Assembly: GCA_963809925.1 (NCBI GenBank)
Contig: CAWELH010000007.1
Coordinates: forward strand, 124,001 to 188,000
Length of the DNA: 64,000 nucleotides
Reading direction: 5' to 3'
From: DASQZK01 sp963809925
Lineage (GTDB): Bacteria > Bacteroidota > Bacteroidia > Bacteroidales > GCA-2748055
Shown here: positions 7,638 through 16,040 of the stretch, piece after piece
Position numbering within the stretch: the stretch's first letter is position 1
How the letters are laid out: every line of letters begins with the position of its first letter
Program-made: the position numbers and the translations under genes
The notes under the pieces: model-generated
Seen by the model: only the letters and a program-made list of their open reading frames with translations
Told to the model about the DNA's origin: nothing
The model's database searches: none

Positions 7638-9290
7638 ATGAAAATATCAATACTTTCAATGTTAACTTCCATCGGTGTGCTAATGCTCCTCGTATTAAAC
7701 GTTGTACCTGGATTTAGTCAATCGGACCCGGTGGCCACCGTTGATTCTCTGAACCCCGTTTTCCTTAACTGGTTTGATAAAAGCCCGGCACACGACAAGA
7801 TAGAAGGGGTAGCTGCCGACAGAACGTATACGGAACTTATCGGAAGTACAGCGGCAAAGAAAAAGGTAGTGGTAGCGGTGATTGATGGCGGGGTTGATAC
7901 TGCCCATATTGATCTTAAAGGAAGAATCTGGGTAAACCAGGATGAGATTCCGGGCAATGGAATTGATGATGATGGAAACGGCTATGTTGATGACATCCAC
8001 GGGTGGAACTTTTTAGGTAATAAAAGTGGGGAAAACCTCCGGTATGCCAATTATGAGGAAGTCAGAATTCTCAGGAAACTGGAGCCCCGTTTTCGCGATG
8101 TGGATACGATTTCCCAGGTAGATCCCGCTGAAATAGGCGATTATGAACTTTATAGGGAGTGTAAAGCGTCAATCGCTAAAAAAAAGGCAAAGTTTCAGAC
8201 CTTGAAATCAAACATCGAGTACCTTGAACTGAATATTACTTATGCAGAAAACATTATCAGGGAATTTCTCGGAAAGGACACCTTTTCCATCGAAGATATC
8301 CAACAGATCGAGTCGGACAGGAACGATGTAAATATGATGAAAAACTATCTTTTGAGGCTTCATACCAATGGTCTGTCAAAAGCGGGCATTGACGATCTGA
8401 TGGAAATGGCGGAAGTGCATCTTGAAAAACAATTAAATCCCGATTTCGATCCGCAGTATATCATAGGTGACGATCCCGATGATATCCATGACAGTTATTA
8501 CGGCAATAATGATGTCACCGGTCCCGATGCCTTCCATGGGACCTTTGTTGCAGGCATCATTGCCGCAATAAGGGATAACGGCATCGGAATCAACGGCATT
8601 GCTTCCAGTGTGGAGATCATGAGCGTCAGAGCCGTGCCCGATGGCGATGAAAGGGATAAGGATGTTGCTCTGGCAATCCGCTATGCTGTAGACAATGGAG
8701 CAGACATCATCAATATGAGCTTCGGTAAGGATTTCTCACCACATAAGGATTTTGTCGATGATGCGGTAAAGTATGCTGAATCTCACAATGTTCTCATGAT
8801 CCATGCAGCCGGAAATGATGCAAACGATATCGACAACGTTCCTAGTTTTCCTATGAAGAAGATGAATGACGGAACGCAGGTTTCAAACTGGATCTCCGTC
8901 GGTGCCAATTCAAAAACCAGGGATGCAGACCTGGCCGCCTCATTTTCAAATTATGGAAAGAAGAATGTCGACCTATTCGCTCCCGGGGTGAATATGATTT
9001 CTCTTCACCCTGGAAACCTATATGAAATGGGCGACGGAACAAGCTTTGCTGCTCCATCGGTGAGTGGTGTGGCTGCACTCGTTCTATCGTATCATCCCGA
9101 CCTGTCGGCACAGGCCTTGAAAGATGTGATCCTGAATTCCACAAGCAAAGTTAAACGACTGAAGGTTAGGATGCCTGTTGATGATAACTCCGATGAACCC
9201 GGTGATCCAAAGACTGTCAGATTTGGCAGCCTCTCGGTAACCGGAGGTATCGTCAATGTCTATAAAGCGTTCAAAAAGGCAGGGAAATGA
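7638..9290 (+). CDS. Secreted subtilisin-type (S8) serine peptidase
   Basis: From the ATG at 7638 the protein has 550 residues and starts with a good signal peptide ending near GFSQ; an upstream TTG at 7584 would add 18 polar residues before the signal and is less likely. The catalytic triad is visible: D83 in AVIDGGVD, H300 in FHGTFVAG and S469 in GTSFAAPSVSG. Between Asp and His lies an insertion of about 200 residues, partly helical and charged, as in other Bacteroidota S8 peptidases. There is no C-terminal sorting domain; the protein ends soon after the catalytic domain. It probably acts in the periplasm or outside the cell on unknown proteins. Confidence 0.93.
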   Translation: MKISILSMLTSIGVLMLLVLNVVPGFSQSDPVATVDSLNPVFLNWFDKSPAHDKIEGVAADRTYTELIGSTAAKKKVVVAVIDGGVDTAHIDLKGRIWVNQDEIPGNGIDDDGNGYVDDIHGWNFLGNKSGENLRYANYEEVRILRKLEPRFRDVDTISQVDPAEIGDYELYRECKASIAKKKAKFQTLKSNIEYLELNITYAENIIREFLGKDTFSIEDIQQIESDRNDVNMMKNYLLRLHTNGLSKAGIDDLMEMAEVHLEKQLNPDFDPQYIIGDDPDDIHDSYYGNNDVTGPDAFHGTFVAGIIAAIRDNGIGINGIASSVEIMSVRAVPDGDERDKDVALAIRYAVDNGADIINMSFGKDFSPHKDFVDDAVKYAESHNVLMIHAAGNDANDIDNVPSFPMKKMNDGTQVSNWISVGANSKTRDADLAASFSNYGKKNVDLFAPGVNMISLHPGNLYEMGDGTSFAAPSVSGVAALVLSYHPDLSAQALKDVILNSTSKVKRLKVRMPVDDNSDEPGDPKTVRFGSLSVTGGIVNVYKAFKKAGK

Positions 9291-9400
9291 TAGCCGAAAG
9301 GGGAGGCAAGATTACTTCACCGGAACAAACTTTCTGCATACCGGGTGTGTTTAGTCCACATTGGAATTCACAGTATCCACTGCCTTAACATCAATGCAAT

Positions 9401-9841
9401 ATGAAAAACATTCTGGTCGCGCTTGATTTTGAAGACAAGTTTTCCGCCCTGGTTGATATCGCCGCTGAATTGGCAAAAAAATTCGGTGCCAAAGTGTGGC
9501 TCGTACACGTGGCAGCCCCCGAACCGGATTTTGTCGGTTATGATGTCGGCCCTCAGTATATCCGTGACTTTAGAGCCCAGGACCTTCGGGAGGAACATAA
9601 GTCTATTCAAAAGTTTGTCAAACTTTTAGAAGAAACCAATATTGAAGCTGACGGAATCCTGCTACAGGGTGCCACATCTAGTACCATCCTGGAACAAGCG
9701 GAAAAACTCAATATCGACCTCATAATTATCGGGCATCATGAACATAGTTTGTTCTATGATACTTTTCTGGGCAACAGCTCATCTTCCGTGATTAATAAAT
9801 CGAAGGTGCCTGTCATGGTCATACCGGTGGGAAAAACCTGA
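9401..9841 (+). CDS. Universal stress protein (UspA family)
   Basis: The product is a single Usp domain of 146 residues, the normal length. It opens with MKNILVALDF, the typical first strand, has VWLVHVAAPEP as the second strand, and ends with LIIIGHHEHS, LGNSSSSVINKSKVPVMVIP. The nucleotide-binding motif G-2X-G-9X-G is imperfect: the first G (IIIGHHEH) and the last (LGNSS) are there, but the middle Gly is replaced, so ATP binding is uncertain. It is a cytoplasmic stress-response protein with no partner genes nearby. Confidence 0.88.
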   Translation: MKNILVALDFEDKFSALVDIAAELAKKFGAKVWLVHVAAPEPDFVGYDVGPQYIRDFRAQDLREEHKSIQKFVKLLEETNIEADGILLQGATSSTILEQAEKLNIDLIIIGHHEHSLFYDTFLGNSSSSVINKSKVPVMVIPVGKT

Positions 9842-10026
9842 GGATCTGTTCCTTCAGCAATCCGGATTAATTTTAAGACATTTTCTTATGTTGAAATTCG
9901 GGATATCTGCTTTTATTCATTCCAAATAACACATTCTTCCGTCAATTTCTGAGGACTTGATTACCATATCTTTTCATGTAGGTTGTACATTGCTCTTTTA
10001 AATAATCAATTGCAAAAACTACCAAC

Positions 10027-11643
10027 ATGAATACTTCAGGGATGTTTCCGAAAAATCAGAAAGCCTTATTATATATTCTGGCTTTTCTCCGGATCGGTAT
10101 CGGATGGCATTTTCTTTATGAAGGCCTGATTAAAGCGTTTGACTCCTCCTGGTCGGCTGCAGGCTTTCTGCAGAGTGCCACTGGTCCTCTTGCCGGCATG
10201 TTTCATAATTTAGGGAGCAGCGCATCTGCGGTTCAGGTAGTCGATATCCTGAACATCGGCGGACTCATTCTCATCGGTCTCGGACTGTTCCTGGGACTGT
10301 TTACAAGGCTGTCTCAAATTTCAGGCATTGTGCTGATATTTCTTTATTACATTTCTCATCCACCACTTTATACTGATCCCGGCTTCTTCCGTGAAGGTTC
10401 ATATCTGATAGTAAGTAAGGATCTTCTCGAGATCATGGCCCTGATCGTTCTGATGTTTTTCAAGACCGGAAAATTTCTCGGTCTCGACGGTTTGTTCACA
10501 TCTATGTCATCAAAGCCCATGCATAAACTGGATTCTGGGCAGCCCGAGCCGGAGAAGACCGTTGCAGATGTTCATCACATCCAGCGACGGGAAGCCCTCA
10601 AACACCTGGCGACCCTGCCCTTTCTTGGAGCTGTGATCTACGGTGCGATCCGCAAGACACGGATGGAAAGTCTGGAAGAGCAAAATCTTGTGGATGCGGC
10701 GACCGGTCCCACACAACGATTCGTTCAGCAAATCCAGGCCGGTGGCGACAGGCTTTCGCTGGCCACTTTGAAAAATCAGAAATTCGAGGAAGCAGCAGGT
10801 ATCAATGGCAAGGTGCCACGCGGTATGCTTGGATCACTGGAAGCCTCCAAGATTATCCTCGGAGGTAACCTCCTTAGCGGATACGTTCATTCCCGCGACC
10901 TGATCTATGTTTCGTCGCTGGTACTTCATTATCATCAGAAAGACAGGATCTTCCGTACTCTTATGCTTGCTGAGCAATGCGGCGTGAACACTCTCCTTTC
11001 GAATCCTGTAGTTATGCCTCTGATGAAGGAATACTGGAATGAGGGTTACGGAAAGATCCAGTTCATCTCCGACTGCGCCGGACTCGATTACAGCGATGGT
11101 ATTAAACCGATGCCTTTCGATAAATATTTTGATATTGTTAAGCGAGCCATTGACGATGGGGCTAATGCCGGGTATATCCAGGGTGAAACAGCTGATTATT
11201 ACATAGAGAACGGTGAAGTGGACAAGATTGTGAAGATCATGGACCTTCTCAAACAAAATAATCTGCCCATCGGTATCGGTGCTCATAAAATCCAGACGAT
11301 TAAGAAATGCGTTGAACTCGGACTTGAAAATGACTTCTGGATGAAAACCCTTCATTCACACAACTATTGGTCGGCCACTGCCCCGACATGGCACGATAAT
11401 ATGTATTGTTTCGATCCAAAAGAAACTGTTGCCTATATGGAGAGTCTTCCCCAGCCATGGATTGCATTTAAAACGATGGCCGCCGGATCGCTTCATCCAA
11501 AAGAGGCCTTCCCGTATTCATTTAACAATGGTGCGGACTTTATTTGCGTTGGTATGTATGATTTTCAGATCGTGGAGGATGTGAACTTAGCCATTGAGGC
11601 GCATCAGAATGCCCGTGAAAGAAACCGGCCCTGGAGAGCATAA
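10027..11643 (+). CDS. DoxX-like membrane domain fused to a TIM-barrel domain
   Basis: This 538-residue protein has two clearly different halves. Residues about 14-150 form four membrane segments with DoxX features (LRIGIGWHFLYEGLIKA, GGLILIGLGLFLGLFTR, and REGSYLIVSKDLLEIMAL). After a polar linker comes RREALKHLATLPFLGA (from residue 187), which looks like a twin-arginine or signal-anchor segment. Residues about 260-538 resemble a TIM barrel (LGGNLLSGY, AEQCGVNTLLS, NNLPIGIGAH, PWIAFKTMAAG, ICVGMYDFQI) of the kind found in aldo/keto-reductase-like or sugar-metabolising secreted proteins of Bacteroidota and Planctomycetota. If the anchor is translocated, the barrel would face the periplasm. 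The substrate is unknown. Confidence 0.7.
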   Translation: MNTSGMFPKNQKALLYILAFLRIGIGWHFLYEGLIKAFDSSWSAAGFLQSATGPLAGMFHNLGSSASAVQVVDILNIGGLILIGLGLFLGLFTRLSQISGIVLIFLYYISHPPLYTDPGFFREGSYLIVSKDLLEIMALIVLMFFKTGKFLGLDGLFTSMSSKPMHKLDSGQPEPEKTVADVHHIQRREALKHLATLPFLGAVIYGAIRKTRMESLEEQNLVDAATGPTQRFVQQIQAGGDRLSLATLKNQKFEEAAGINGKVPRGMLGSLEASKIILGGNLLSGYVHSRDLIYVSSLVLHYHQKDRIFRTLMLAEQCGVNTLLSNPVVMPLMKEYWNEGYGKIQFISDCAGLDYSDGIKPMPFDKYFDIVKRAIDDGANAGYIQGETADYYIENGEVDKIVKIMDLLKQNNLPIGIGAHKIQTIKKCVELGLENDFWMKTLHSHNYWSATAPTWHDNMYCFDPKETVAYMESLPQPWIAFKTMAAGSLHPKEAFPYSFNNGADFICVGMYDFQIVEDVNLAIEAHQNARERNRPWRA

Positions 11644-11698
11644 CAGAACACAATTTCCATTCTGAATTGTTTATTCTTAAAACCGATAATCAATCAAA

Positions 11699-12604
11699 AT
11701 GAAATCAATTGTTTTCTGCAATATTTTGCTTTTTCTCATCCTGTCTGCTTCATCATGCAAAAAAAATAATGATTCGGTGACAACGACCCCGGAAATCACA
11801 GGTGTTGAGCCCAATTCTGGAGTTTCAGGAATAGAGGTTACCATCTCCGGGCATGATTTTCCCGGAACTGACACAAGTACTACAAGCGTTCTGTTTAACG
11901 GCGTTAAGGCTAAAGTAATCCAAATTGGTGAAAATGAGATCCATGCTCTCGTTCCCGAAAGTGCCGGGACAGGTGACATCACTGTAAAATTTCCCCAAAC
12001 CAGTATTAGCGGCCCTCAATTCACGTATATCAATTCATGGTTGATCGAAGGTTCAGATATGGGATCACTTTTTGAATGGGTGTCGGTGACGTACGAGGGT
12101 CAGCCGGTGGGTGATGCCATTGTGACTGTCAATGGTGTATCTCTGCCAAAAAGCACGGTCTATGCAGAGAAATACAATGGAAGTCTTCCGGAGCCCGTGG
12201 ATCCCGGTGGTACGCTCGATATGTCCGTGACGCTTGCCAACGGCAACACATTCAATGCTTCGGGCTATGTCCCTGAAAAACCCACACTTGTTTCCCCCTC
12301 AGAGAATTCAGTATTTACTAAGAGCCAGACTTTAACAGTCGAATGGACTTGTCCTGTCAATCCGGACCGGTTTTTGGTGAACTTCGATTTCAATCTAGGG
12401 ACAGCAAATTATGTAGGGATGTACTTTCCTGCAAGCGGTACGGCACGTTCCTTTACCCTGGACCTTGCCGATGTTCCTTCAGGCTCACTGAATATCACGC
12501 TCTCATCCTATTCAGACGGAACATTTTCCGGAAGTCCGCTTTCGGGATTCAGCAATATGAACATCCGGAATGAGAGTTCCGAGACAGGCGTCACCGTTCA
12601 GTAA
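11699..12604 (+). CDS. IPT/TIG-domain lipoprotein
   Basis: The 301-residue protein starts with a lipoprotein signal (LSASSCKK). Residues about 32-110 form an IPT/TIG immunoglobulin-like domain: PEITGVEPNSGVSGIEVTISGHDF, then VLFNGVKAKV and IHALVPESAGTGDITV. The rest is rich in beta strand with no recognised family, including a possible second Ig-like unit (PTLVSPSENSVFTKSQTLTVEW). Such surface lipoproteins in Bacteroidota often bind glycans (SusE/SusF or SGBP type), but no SusC/SusD partner is present here, so this is only a possibility. Confidence 0.7.
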   Translation: MKSIVFCNILLFLILSASSCKKNNDSVTTTPEITGVEPNSGVSGIEVTISGHDFPGTDTSTTSVLFNGVKAKVIQIGENEIHALVPESAGTGDITVKFPQTSISGPQFTYINSWLIEGSDMGSLFEWVSVTYEGQPVGDAIVTVNGVSLPKSTVYAEKYNGSLPEPVDPGGTLDMSVTLANGNTFNASGYVPEKPTLVSPSENSVFTKSQTLTVEWTCPVNPDRFLVNFDFNLGTANYVGMYFPASGTARSFTLDLADVPSGSLNITLSSYSDGTFSGSPLSGFSNMNIRNESSETGVTVQ

Positions 12605-12724
12605 AACTCTGTCCGGGAATCCAATCTTATAAGCAGGTATGACTAACTCCGTTGTCTCTCTTTGAACTTTACTATTTACAGCGAAAGGTTTTAACCGGCT
12701 CTTACTATGTTTAACCCATTACCA

Positions 12725-13417
12725 ATGAAAGAACAATCCAAAAATATTATTTTAACCCTCACTGCAATATCTTGTTTTATTGCCACGCTAGGCGATTTTG
12801 CTGTTATGGGATACGCCGGAAGCATCTACCCGGGATACCGAATGCTTCATGACACCGAAAGCATGCTGGGGGCATCCTCAAGCCCCGTATCCGAAATGAC
12901 TTCAGCATGGTGGATTATCCTCGGGCTTTTGTTTGTCATTTTTGGTGCAGGCTTCAGGAAGGCATACCACGATGGCGGACGAGCAGCGCAGATTGCATCC
13001 TGGCTTATCATACTTTATGGTGTGGGTGAAGGAATGGGATCGGGAATCTTTCATGCCGACTATGTGGACGGGTATCTGACATTACCCGGAAAAATTCATG
13101 ATGCATTGGGAGGGCTTGGTATTGCCGGTATGTTTATTCTTCCCCTCCTGGTACGGAAGATAATCCCACGGAAGAAGCATCCTGTACTCCACTCCCTGGC
13201 GGTGCCCACTATTATTATTGGCCTTGCTGTACTTATCCTGTTCAGCATCGCAAAATTGAAGAGCCAGCCTTCGGAGTTCATCACCACCTGGAAAGGCCTT
13301 TGGCAGAGACTCCTTACCCTGAATTTCTATGTTTATCTTGCTTTCCTGGCGGGTGTTATGTTGAAGGATATTGGATCCAGGACGAAAGAACGAGAGTTTT
13401 CAACCCTCACAAAGTAA
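12725..13417 (+). CDS. Polytopic membrane protein, DUF998-like
   Basis: From the ATG at 12725 the protein has 230 residues (an ATG at 12707 adds six). It has six or seven hydrophobic segments. The pattern LTAISCFIATLGDFAVMGY, YPGYRMLHDTESMLG, and GSGIFHADYVDGYLTLPGKIHDALGGLGIAGMF resembles DUF998, a family without known activity that carries conserved His and Asp in the loops. It ends two bases before the convergent monooxygenase gene. Confidence 0.6.
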   Translation: MKEQSKNIILTLTAISCFIATLGDFAVMGYAGSIYPGYRMLHDTESMLGASSSPVSEMTSAWWIILGLLFVIFGAGFRKAYHDGGRAAQIASWLIILYGVGEGMGSGIFHADYVDGYLTLPGKIHDALGGLGIAGMFILPLLVRKIIPRKKHPVLHSLAVPTIIIGLAVLILFSIAKLKSQPSEFITTWKGLWQRLLTLNFYVYLAFLAGVMLKDIGSRTKEREFSTLTK

Positions 13418-13419
13418 AC

Positions 13420-14490
13420 CTATGCATTTTTCCGGATGTGGTCCACAATATATGCAGCGTCCCTTCCGACGCCGCCCATCAGTCCGGAGGTTAGTCCGTA
13501 CTGAAAAAGCATTCCAACGAAATACAGGCCTTTGACTGGTGAAACTCCCCTGTCGTTGAGTGGCCATCCAAACTGGTCTGTAATCTCTGCACTGATCCAG
13601 GAAAAATCAGGTTTGAAACCAGTGCACCAGATGATTATGGATGCTTTTACATGTTCATCGTCCTCTGTAACAGGGAAACCATCCTGTGCACCCTTCAATC
13701 TTGATATGTTCCGGATGCCGGCGGCGGTAAGATCGCCGGCGGAAATACCGATCAAAGGTCCGCCATGAGAAGTCACCTGTTGTTTTGCTTTTCGTCCGAG
13801 TGGTGTCCGGACAGTGACAACATTCTTTATGAACCACCAGTAAAAACCGCCAGCAAAGCGGAAGATTGCATTGGGGATATGAAATGTTGGTTTTCCTGAG
13901 ATCACGGTTGGGTGAGTTTTCCCCACCTCAATGGCTATCTCAATTCCGGATGTGCCGGCTCCAACAACAAGAACTTCACCATCTGGCAGGGATTCCGGAT
14001 TTCTGTACTCTGAAGAATGTATCTGATAAACAGAAGGATCAATGTCAGCGGCAAATTCAGGGATCCTGGGCTTCGGATTTGGACCGGTAGCCACAACTAC
14101 TCTGTCACACATGATCAGACCGTCGTTACTGATGATCTCAAAGCCGCCGTCAGTTTTCGTCAGTCGTTTTACTTCGATCCCATGTCGTATGGGGAGATCA
14201 AATGTATGAGCATAGGATTCAAGGTATGACGCAACTTCATCCCTGCCGGGTAAAGACATTGCCGGTCCCGGAAAAGGACTGCCGGGTAAACTGTCATACT
14301 TAACCGGTGTAAAGAGTCGGAGTGTATCCCACCGTACCCTCCAGGAGTCGCCGACCCTTTCGTGAGCCTCAAGGATAATAAAATCAATGCCCGCTTTTTT
14401 CAGAAAATAGGCAGTAGCCAATCCTGCCTGTCCGCCACCAATAATCACGGTGTTTGTATGATCTGTCTTTACATTTTCCCGATTTTTCAT
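13420..14490 (-). CDS. FAD-dependent monooxygenase / NAD(P)-binding flavoprotein
   Basis: This 356-residue cytoplasmic flavoprotein has two Rossmann folds: FAD binding by VIIGGGQAGLATAYFLKKAG at the N-terminus, and NAD(P)H binding by VLVVGAGTSGIEIA near residue 170. Between them RVGDSWRVRWDTLRLFTP follows the pattern of flavin-containing monooxygenases of the CzcO/Baeyer-Villiger-like group. ATGPNPKP and WCTGFKPDFSW are the usual later motifs. It probably hydroxylates or oxidises a small organic compound; the substrate is unknown. It is convergent with the DUF998 gene. Confidence 0.85.
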   Translation of the reverse strand: MKNRENVKTDHTNTVIIGGGQAGLATAYFLKKAGIDFIILEAHERVGDSWRVRWDTLRLFTPVKYDSLPGSPFPGPAMSLPGRDEVASYLESYAHTFDLPIRHGIEVKRLTKTDGGFEIISNDGLIMCDRVVVATGPNPKPRIPEFAADIDPSVYQIHSSEYRNPESLPDGEVLVVGAGTSGIEIAIEVGKTHPTVISGKPTFHIPNAIFRFAGGFYWWFIKNVVTVRTPLGRKAKQQVTSHGGPLIGISAGDLTAAGIRNISRLKGAQDGFPVTEDDEHVKASIIIWCTGFKPDFSWISAEITDQFGWPLNDRGVSPVKGLYFVGMLFQYGLTSGLMGGVGRDAAYIVDHIRKNA

Positions 14491-14769
14491 AGCTCTTTAT
14501 TAAGGACCCTGAATTTCATGCATCTATAAACAAAGAAGCCCTCACTTAGTTTTCAGACCAGGGGACAAAGGATCATGCCGGCAAAAAAAAATCCTGAAGA
14601 CTTTAAGATCTTACTCCGGAATAGTAGGCAGCAACCTGTGCATCTACTAATTTTAACAGGTACTCCCGAAACGTTTTAACCTGCTTTGTTGTTTCAACAA
14701 CCTATCAGTCCTGTACCGGTCAGGAGGCGGGTTAGTGAAGATCATTGTTTTACATTTAATTCTGAAGGG

Positions 14770-15396
14770 ATGAATTTCGATAAAAAAGCAAAAGACTGGG
14801 ACAAAGATTCCGGGAAAACAGAACGAGCTCTTGCATTTGCTAAGGAAGTCAATCAATTTTTAGACGGTAAAAAACTTGAAGATGCACTTGAGTTCGGAAG
14901 CGGAACCGGAATACTCAGTTTTATTTTCCGGGAACAATTCAGACATATCACCCTGGTCGACACTTCCGTAGGGATGATAAAAGTGCTGAACGAAAAGATC
15001 CGTAAAAATAATATACAGCATTTCCGAACCATCATGGCAGATCTTGAAACAAAACCGCTGAACGAAAAATTCGATATCATCTATACCATGATGACACTTC
15101 ATCATATCAGGGATCTCGACAACATTTTTCACATATTTGCGACCATGCTTGCCGAAGGCGGGTATCTGTGTATCGGGGATCTTGAGAAGGAAAACGGCAG
15201 TTTTCATGGTCATATGCCCGAGTTTGACGGGCATCATGGTTTTGAGAAAGAAAAACTCGAACGACTTTTGGATCTCCACGGTTTTGAGGTTCTGGATTTC
15301 CATGATTTTTATTCAATTGAAAAAGGGACAGGGGAACAAAGAAAATCGTACCCATTGTTTATCCTCATTGCACATAAGCGAAAGAATAGCCCGTAA
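14770..15396 (+). CDS. Class I SAM-dependent methyltransferase
   Basis: The start at the ATG 14770 (MNFDKKAKDWD) is typical of this family; the in-frame ATG at 14686 would add 28 residues without family character. The protein has 208 residues with motif I ALEFGSGTGILS, motif II LVDTS, motif III-IV DLETKPLNEKFDIIYTMMTLHHI, and a late part GFEVLDFHDFYSIEK. It most likely methylates a small molecule in the cytoplasm. It stands alone, with 640 bases of non-coding DNA after it. Confidence 0.85.
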   Translation: MNFDKKAKDWDKDSGKTERALAFAKEVNQFLDGKKLEDALEFGSGTGILSFIFREQFRHITLVDTSVGMIKVLNEKIRKNNIQHFRTIMADLETKPLNEKFDIIYTMMTLHHIRDLDNIFHIFATMLAEGGYLCIGDLEKENGSFHGHMPEFDGHHGFEKEKLERLLDLHGFEVLDFHDFYSIEKGTGEQRKSYPLFILIAHKRKNSP

Positions 15397-16040
15397 AAAA
15401 TTGATCGGACAAGGTAGTTTCAATCTGGAAAATTCAGCTTGAAGAACCGTCGGAAGTCTATTCGGGAACGCTAGACAGGAATGCGGAAACTGCTGCTTTA
15501 GATGGATCCGGCAGGAAGAAAATTCAGATCTGTTTTTTTCGAGGTTATCGTTATTTTGTTGTCAGACGATAAGCATTTTTCATTGTTTGATATGTTGATG
15601 TTAATCACTTAACCTTTTCTGCATTATGGCATAAATGATAGAAGTTTCTGATTCGGATGAGTCTCTTATATTGTTCTTATATACTTATTTGTAGGGGATC
15701 CCACCCCCCTCCCGCCACCCTTAATGCTCCGAAAGAACAAATCTCAGCGTCCCCTGCCCATGTTCTTCAACACCACCTCAACCATTATTCGCAATAAAAT
15801 CCTTTATCCACCTTTAACATCCTGTGTTCCAAATAAACCATCTCCTTTTACCCTGAGACGAAGATCCCCGGTATTGCGAAATTGAGTTTTCAACTTCCTT
15901 GTCTGTTTCAATATGTCATTTTCCCCATAGATTACTTACCTTTACATTGAATTGACACCTGGCTGGACAGCCTTAAATTGTCTGGGCTACATACAACACG
16001 GACCTTCATTATTTAACCTATTTTCAACAACCATTAACCC
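15397..16040. other. Gene-free stretch upstream of GH43
   Basis: I see no gene in these 644 bases. They contain a 36-bp element at 15668-15703 that recurs at 53423-53458, followed by a pyrimidine-rich run. TACCTTTA near 15938, a poor match to the -7 consensus, lies about 100 bases before the GH43 start. Confidence 0.6.
15668..15703 (+). repeat. 36-bp dispersed repeat, copy 1
   Basis: The segment begins ATATTGTTCTTATATAC and ends GTAGGGGATCCCA. The copy at 53423-53458 matches it at 34 of 36 positions and in the same orientation, with unrelated flanks. Both lie in non-coding DNA. Function is unknown. Confidence 0.75.
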
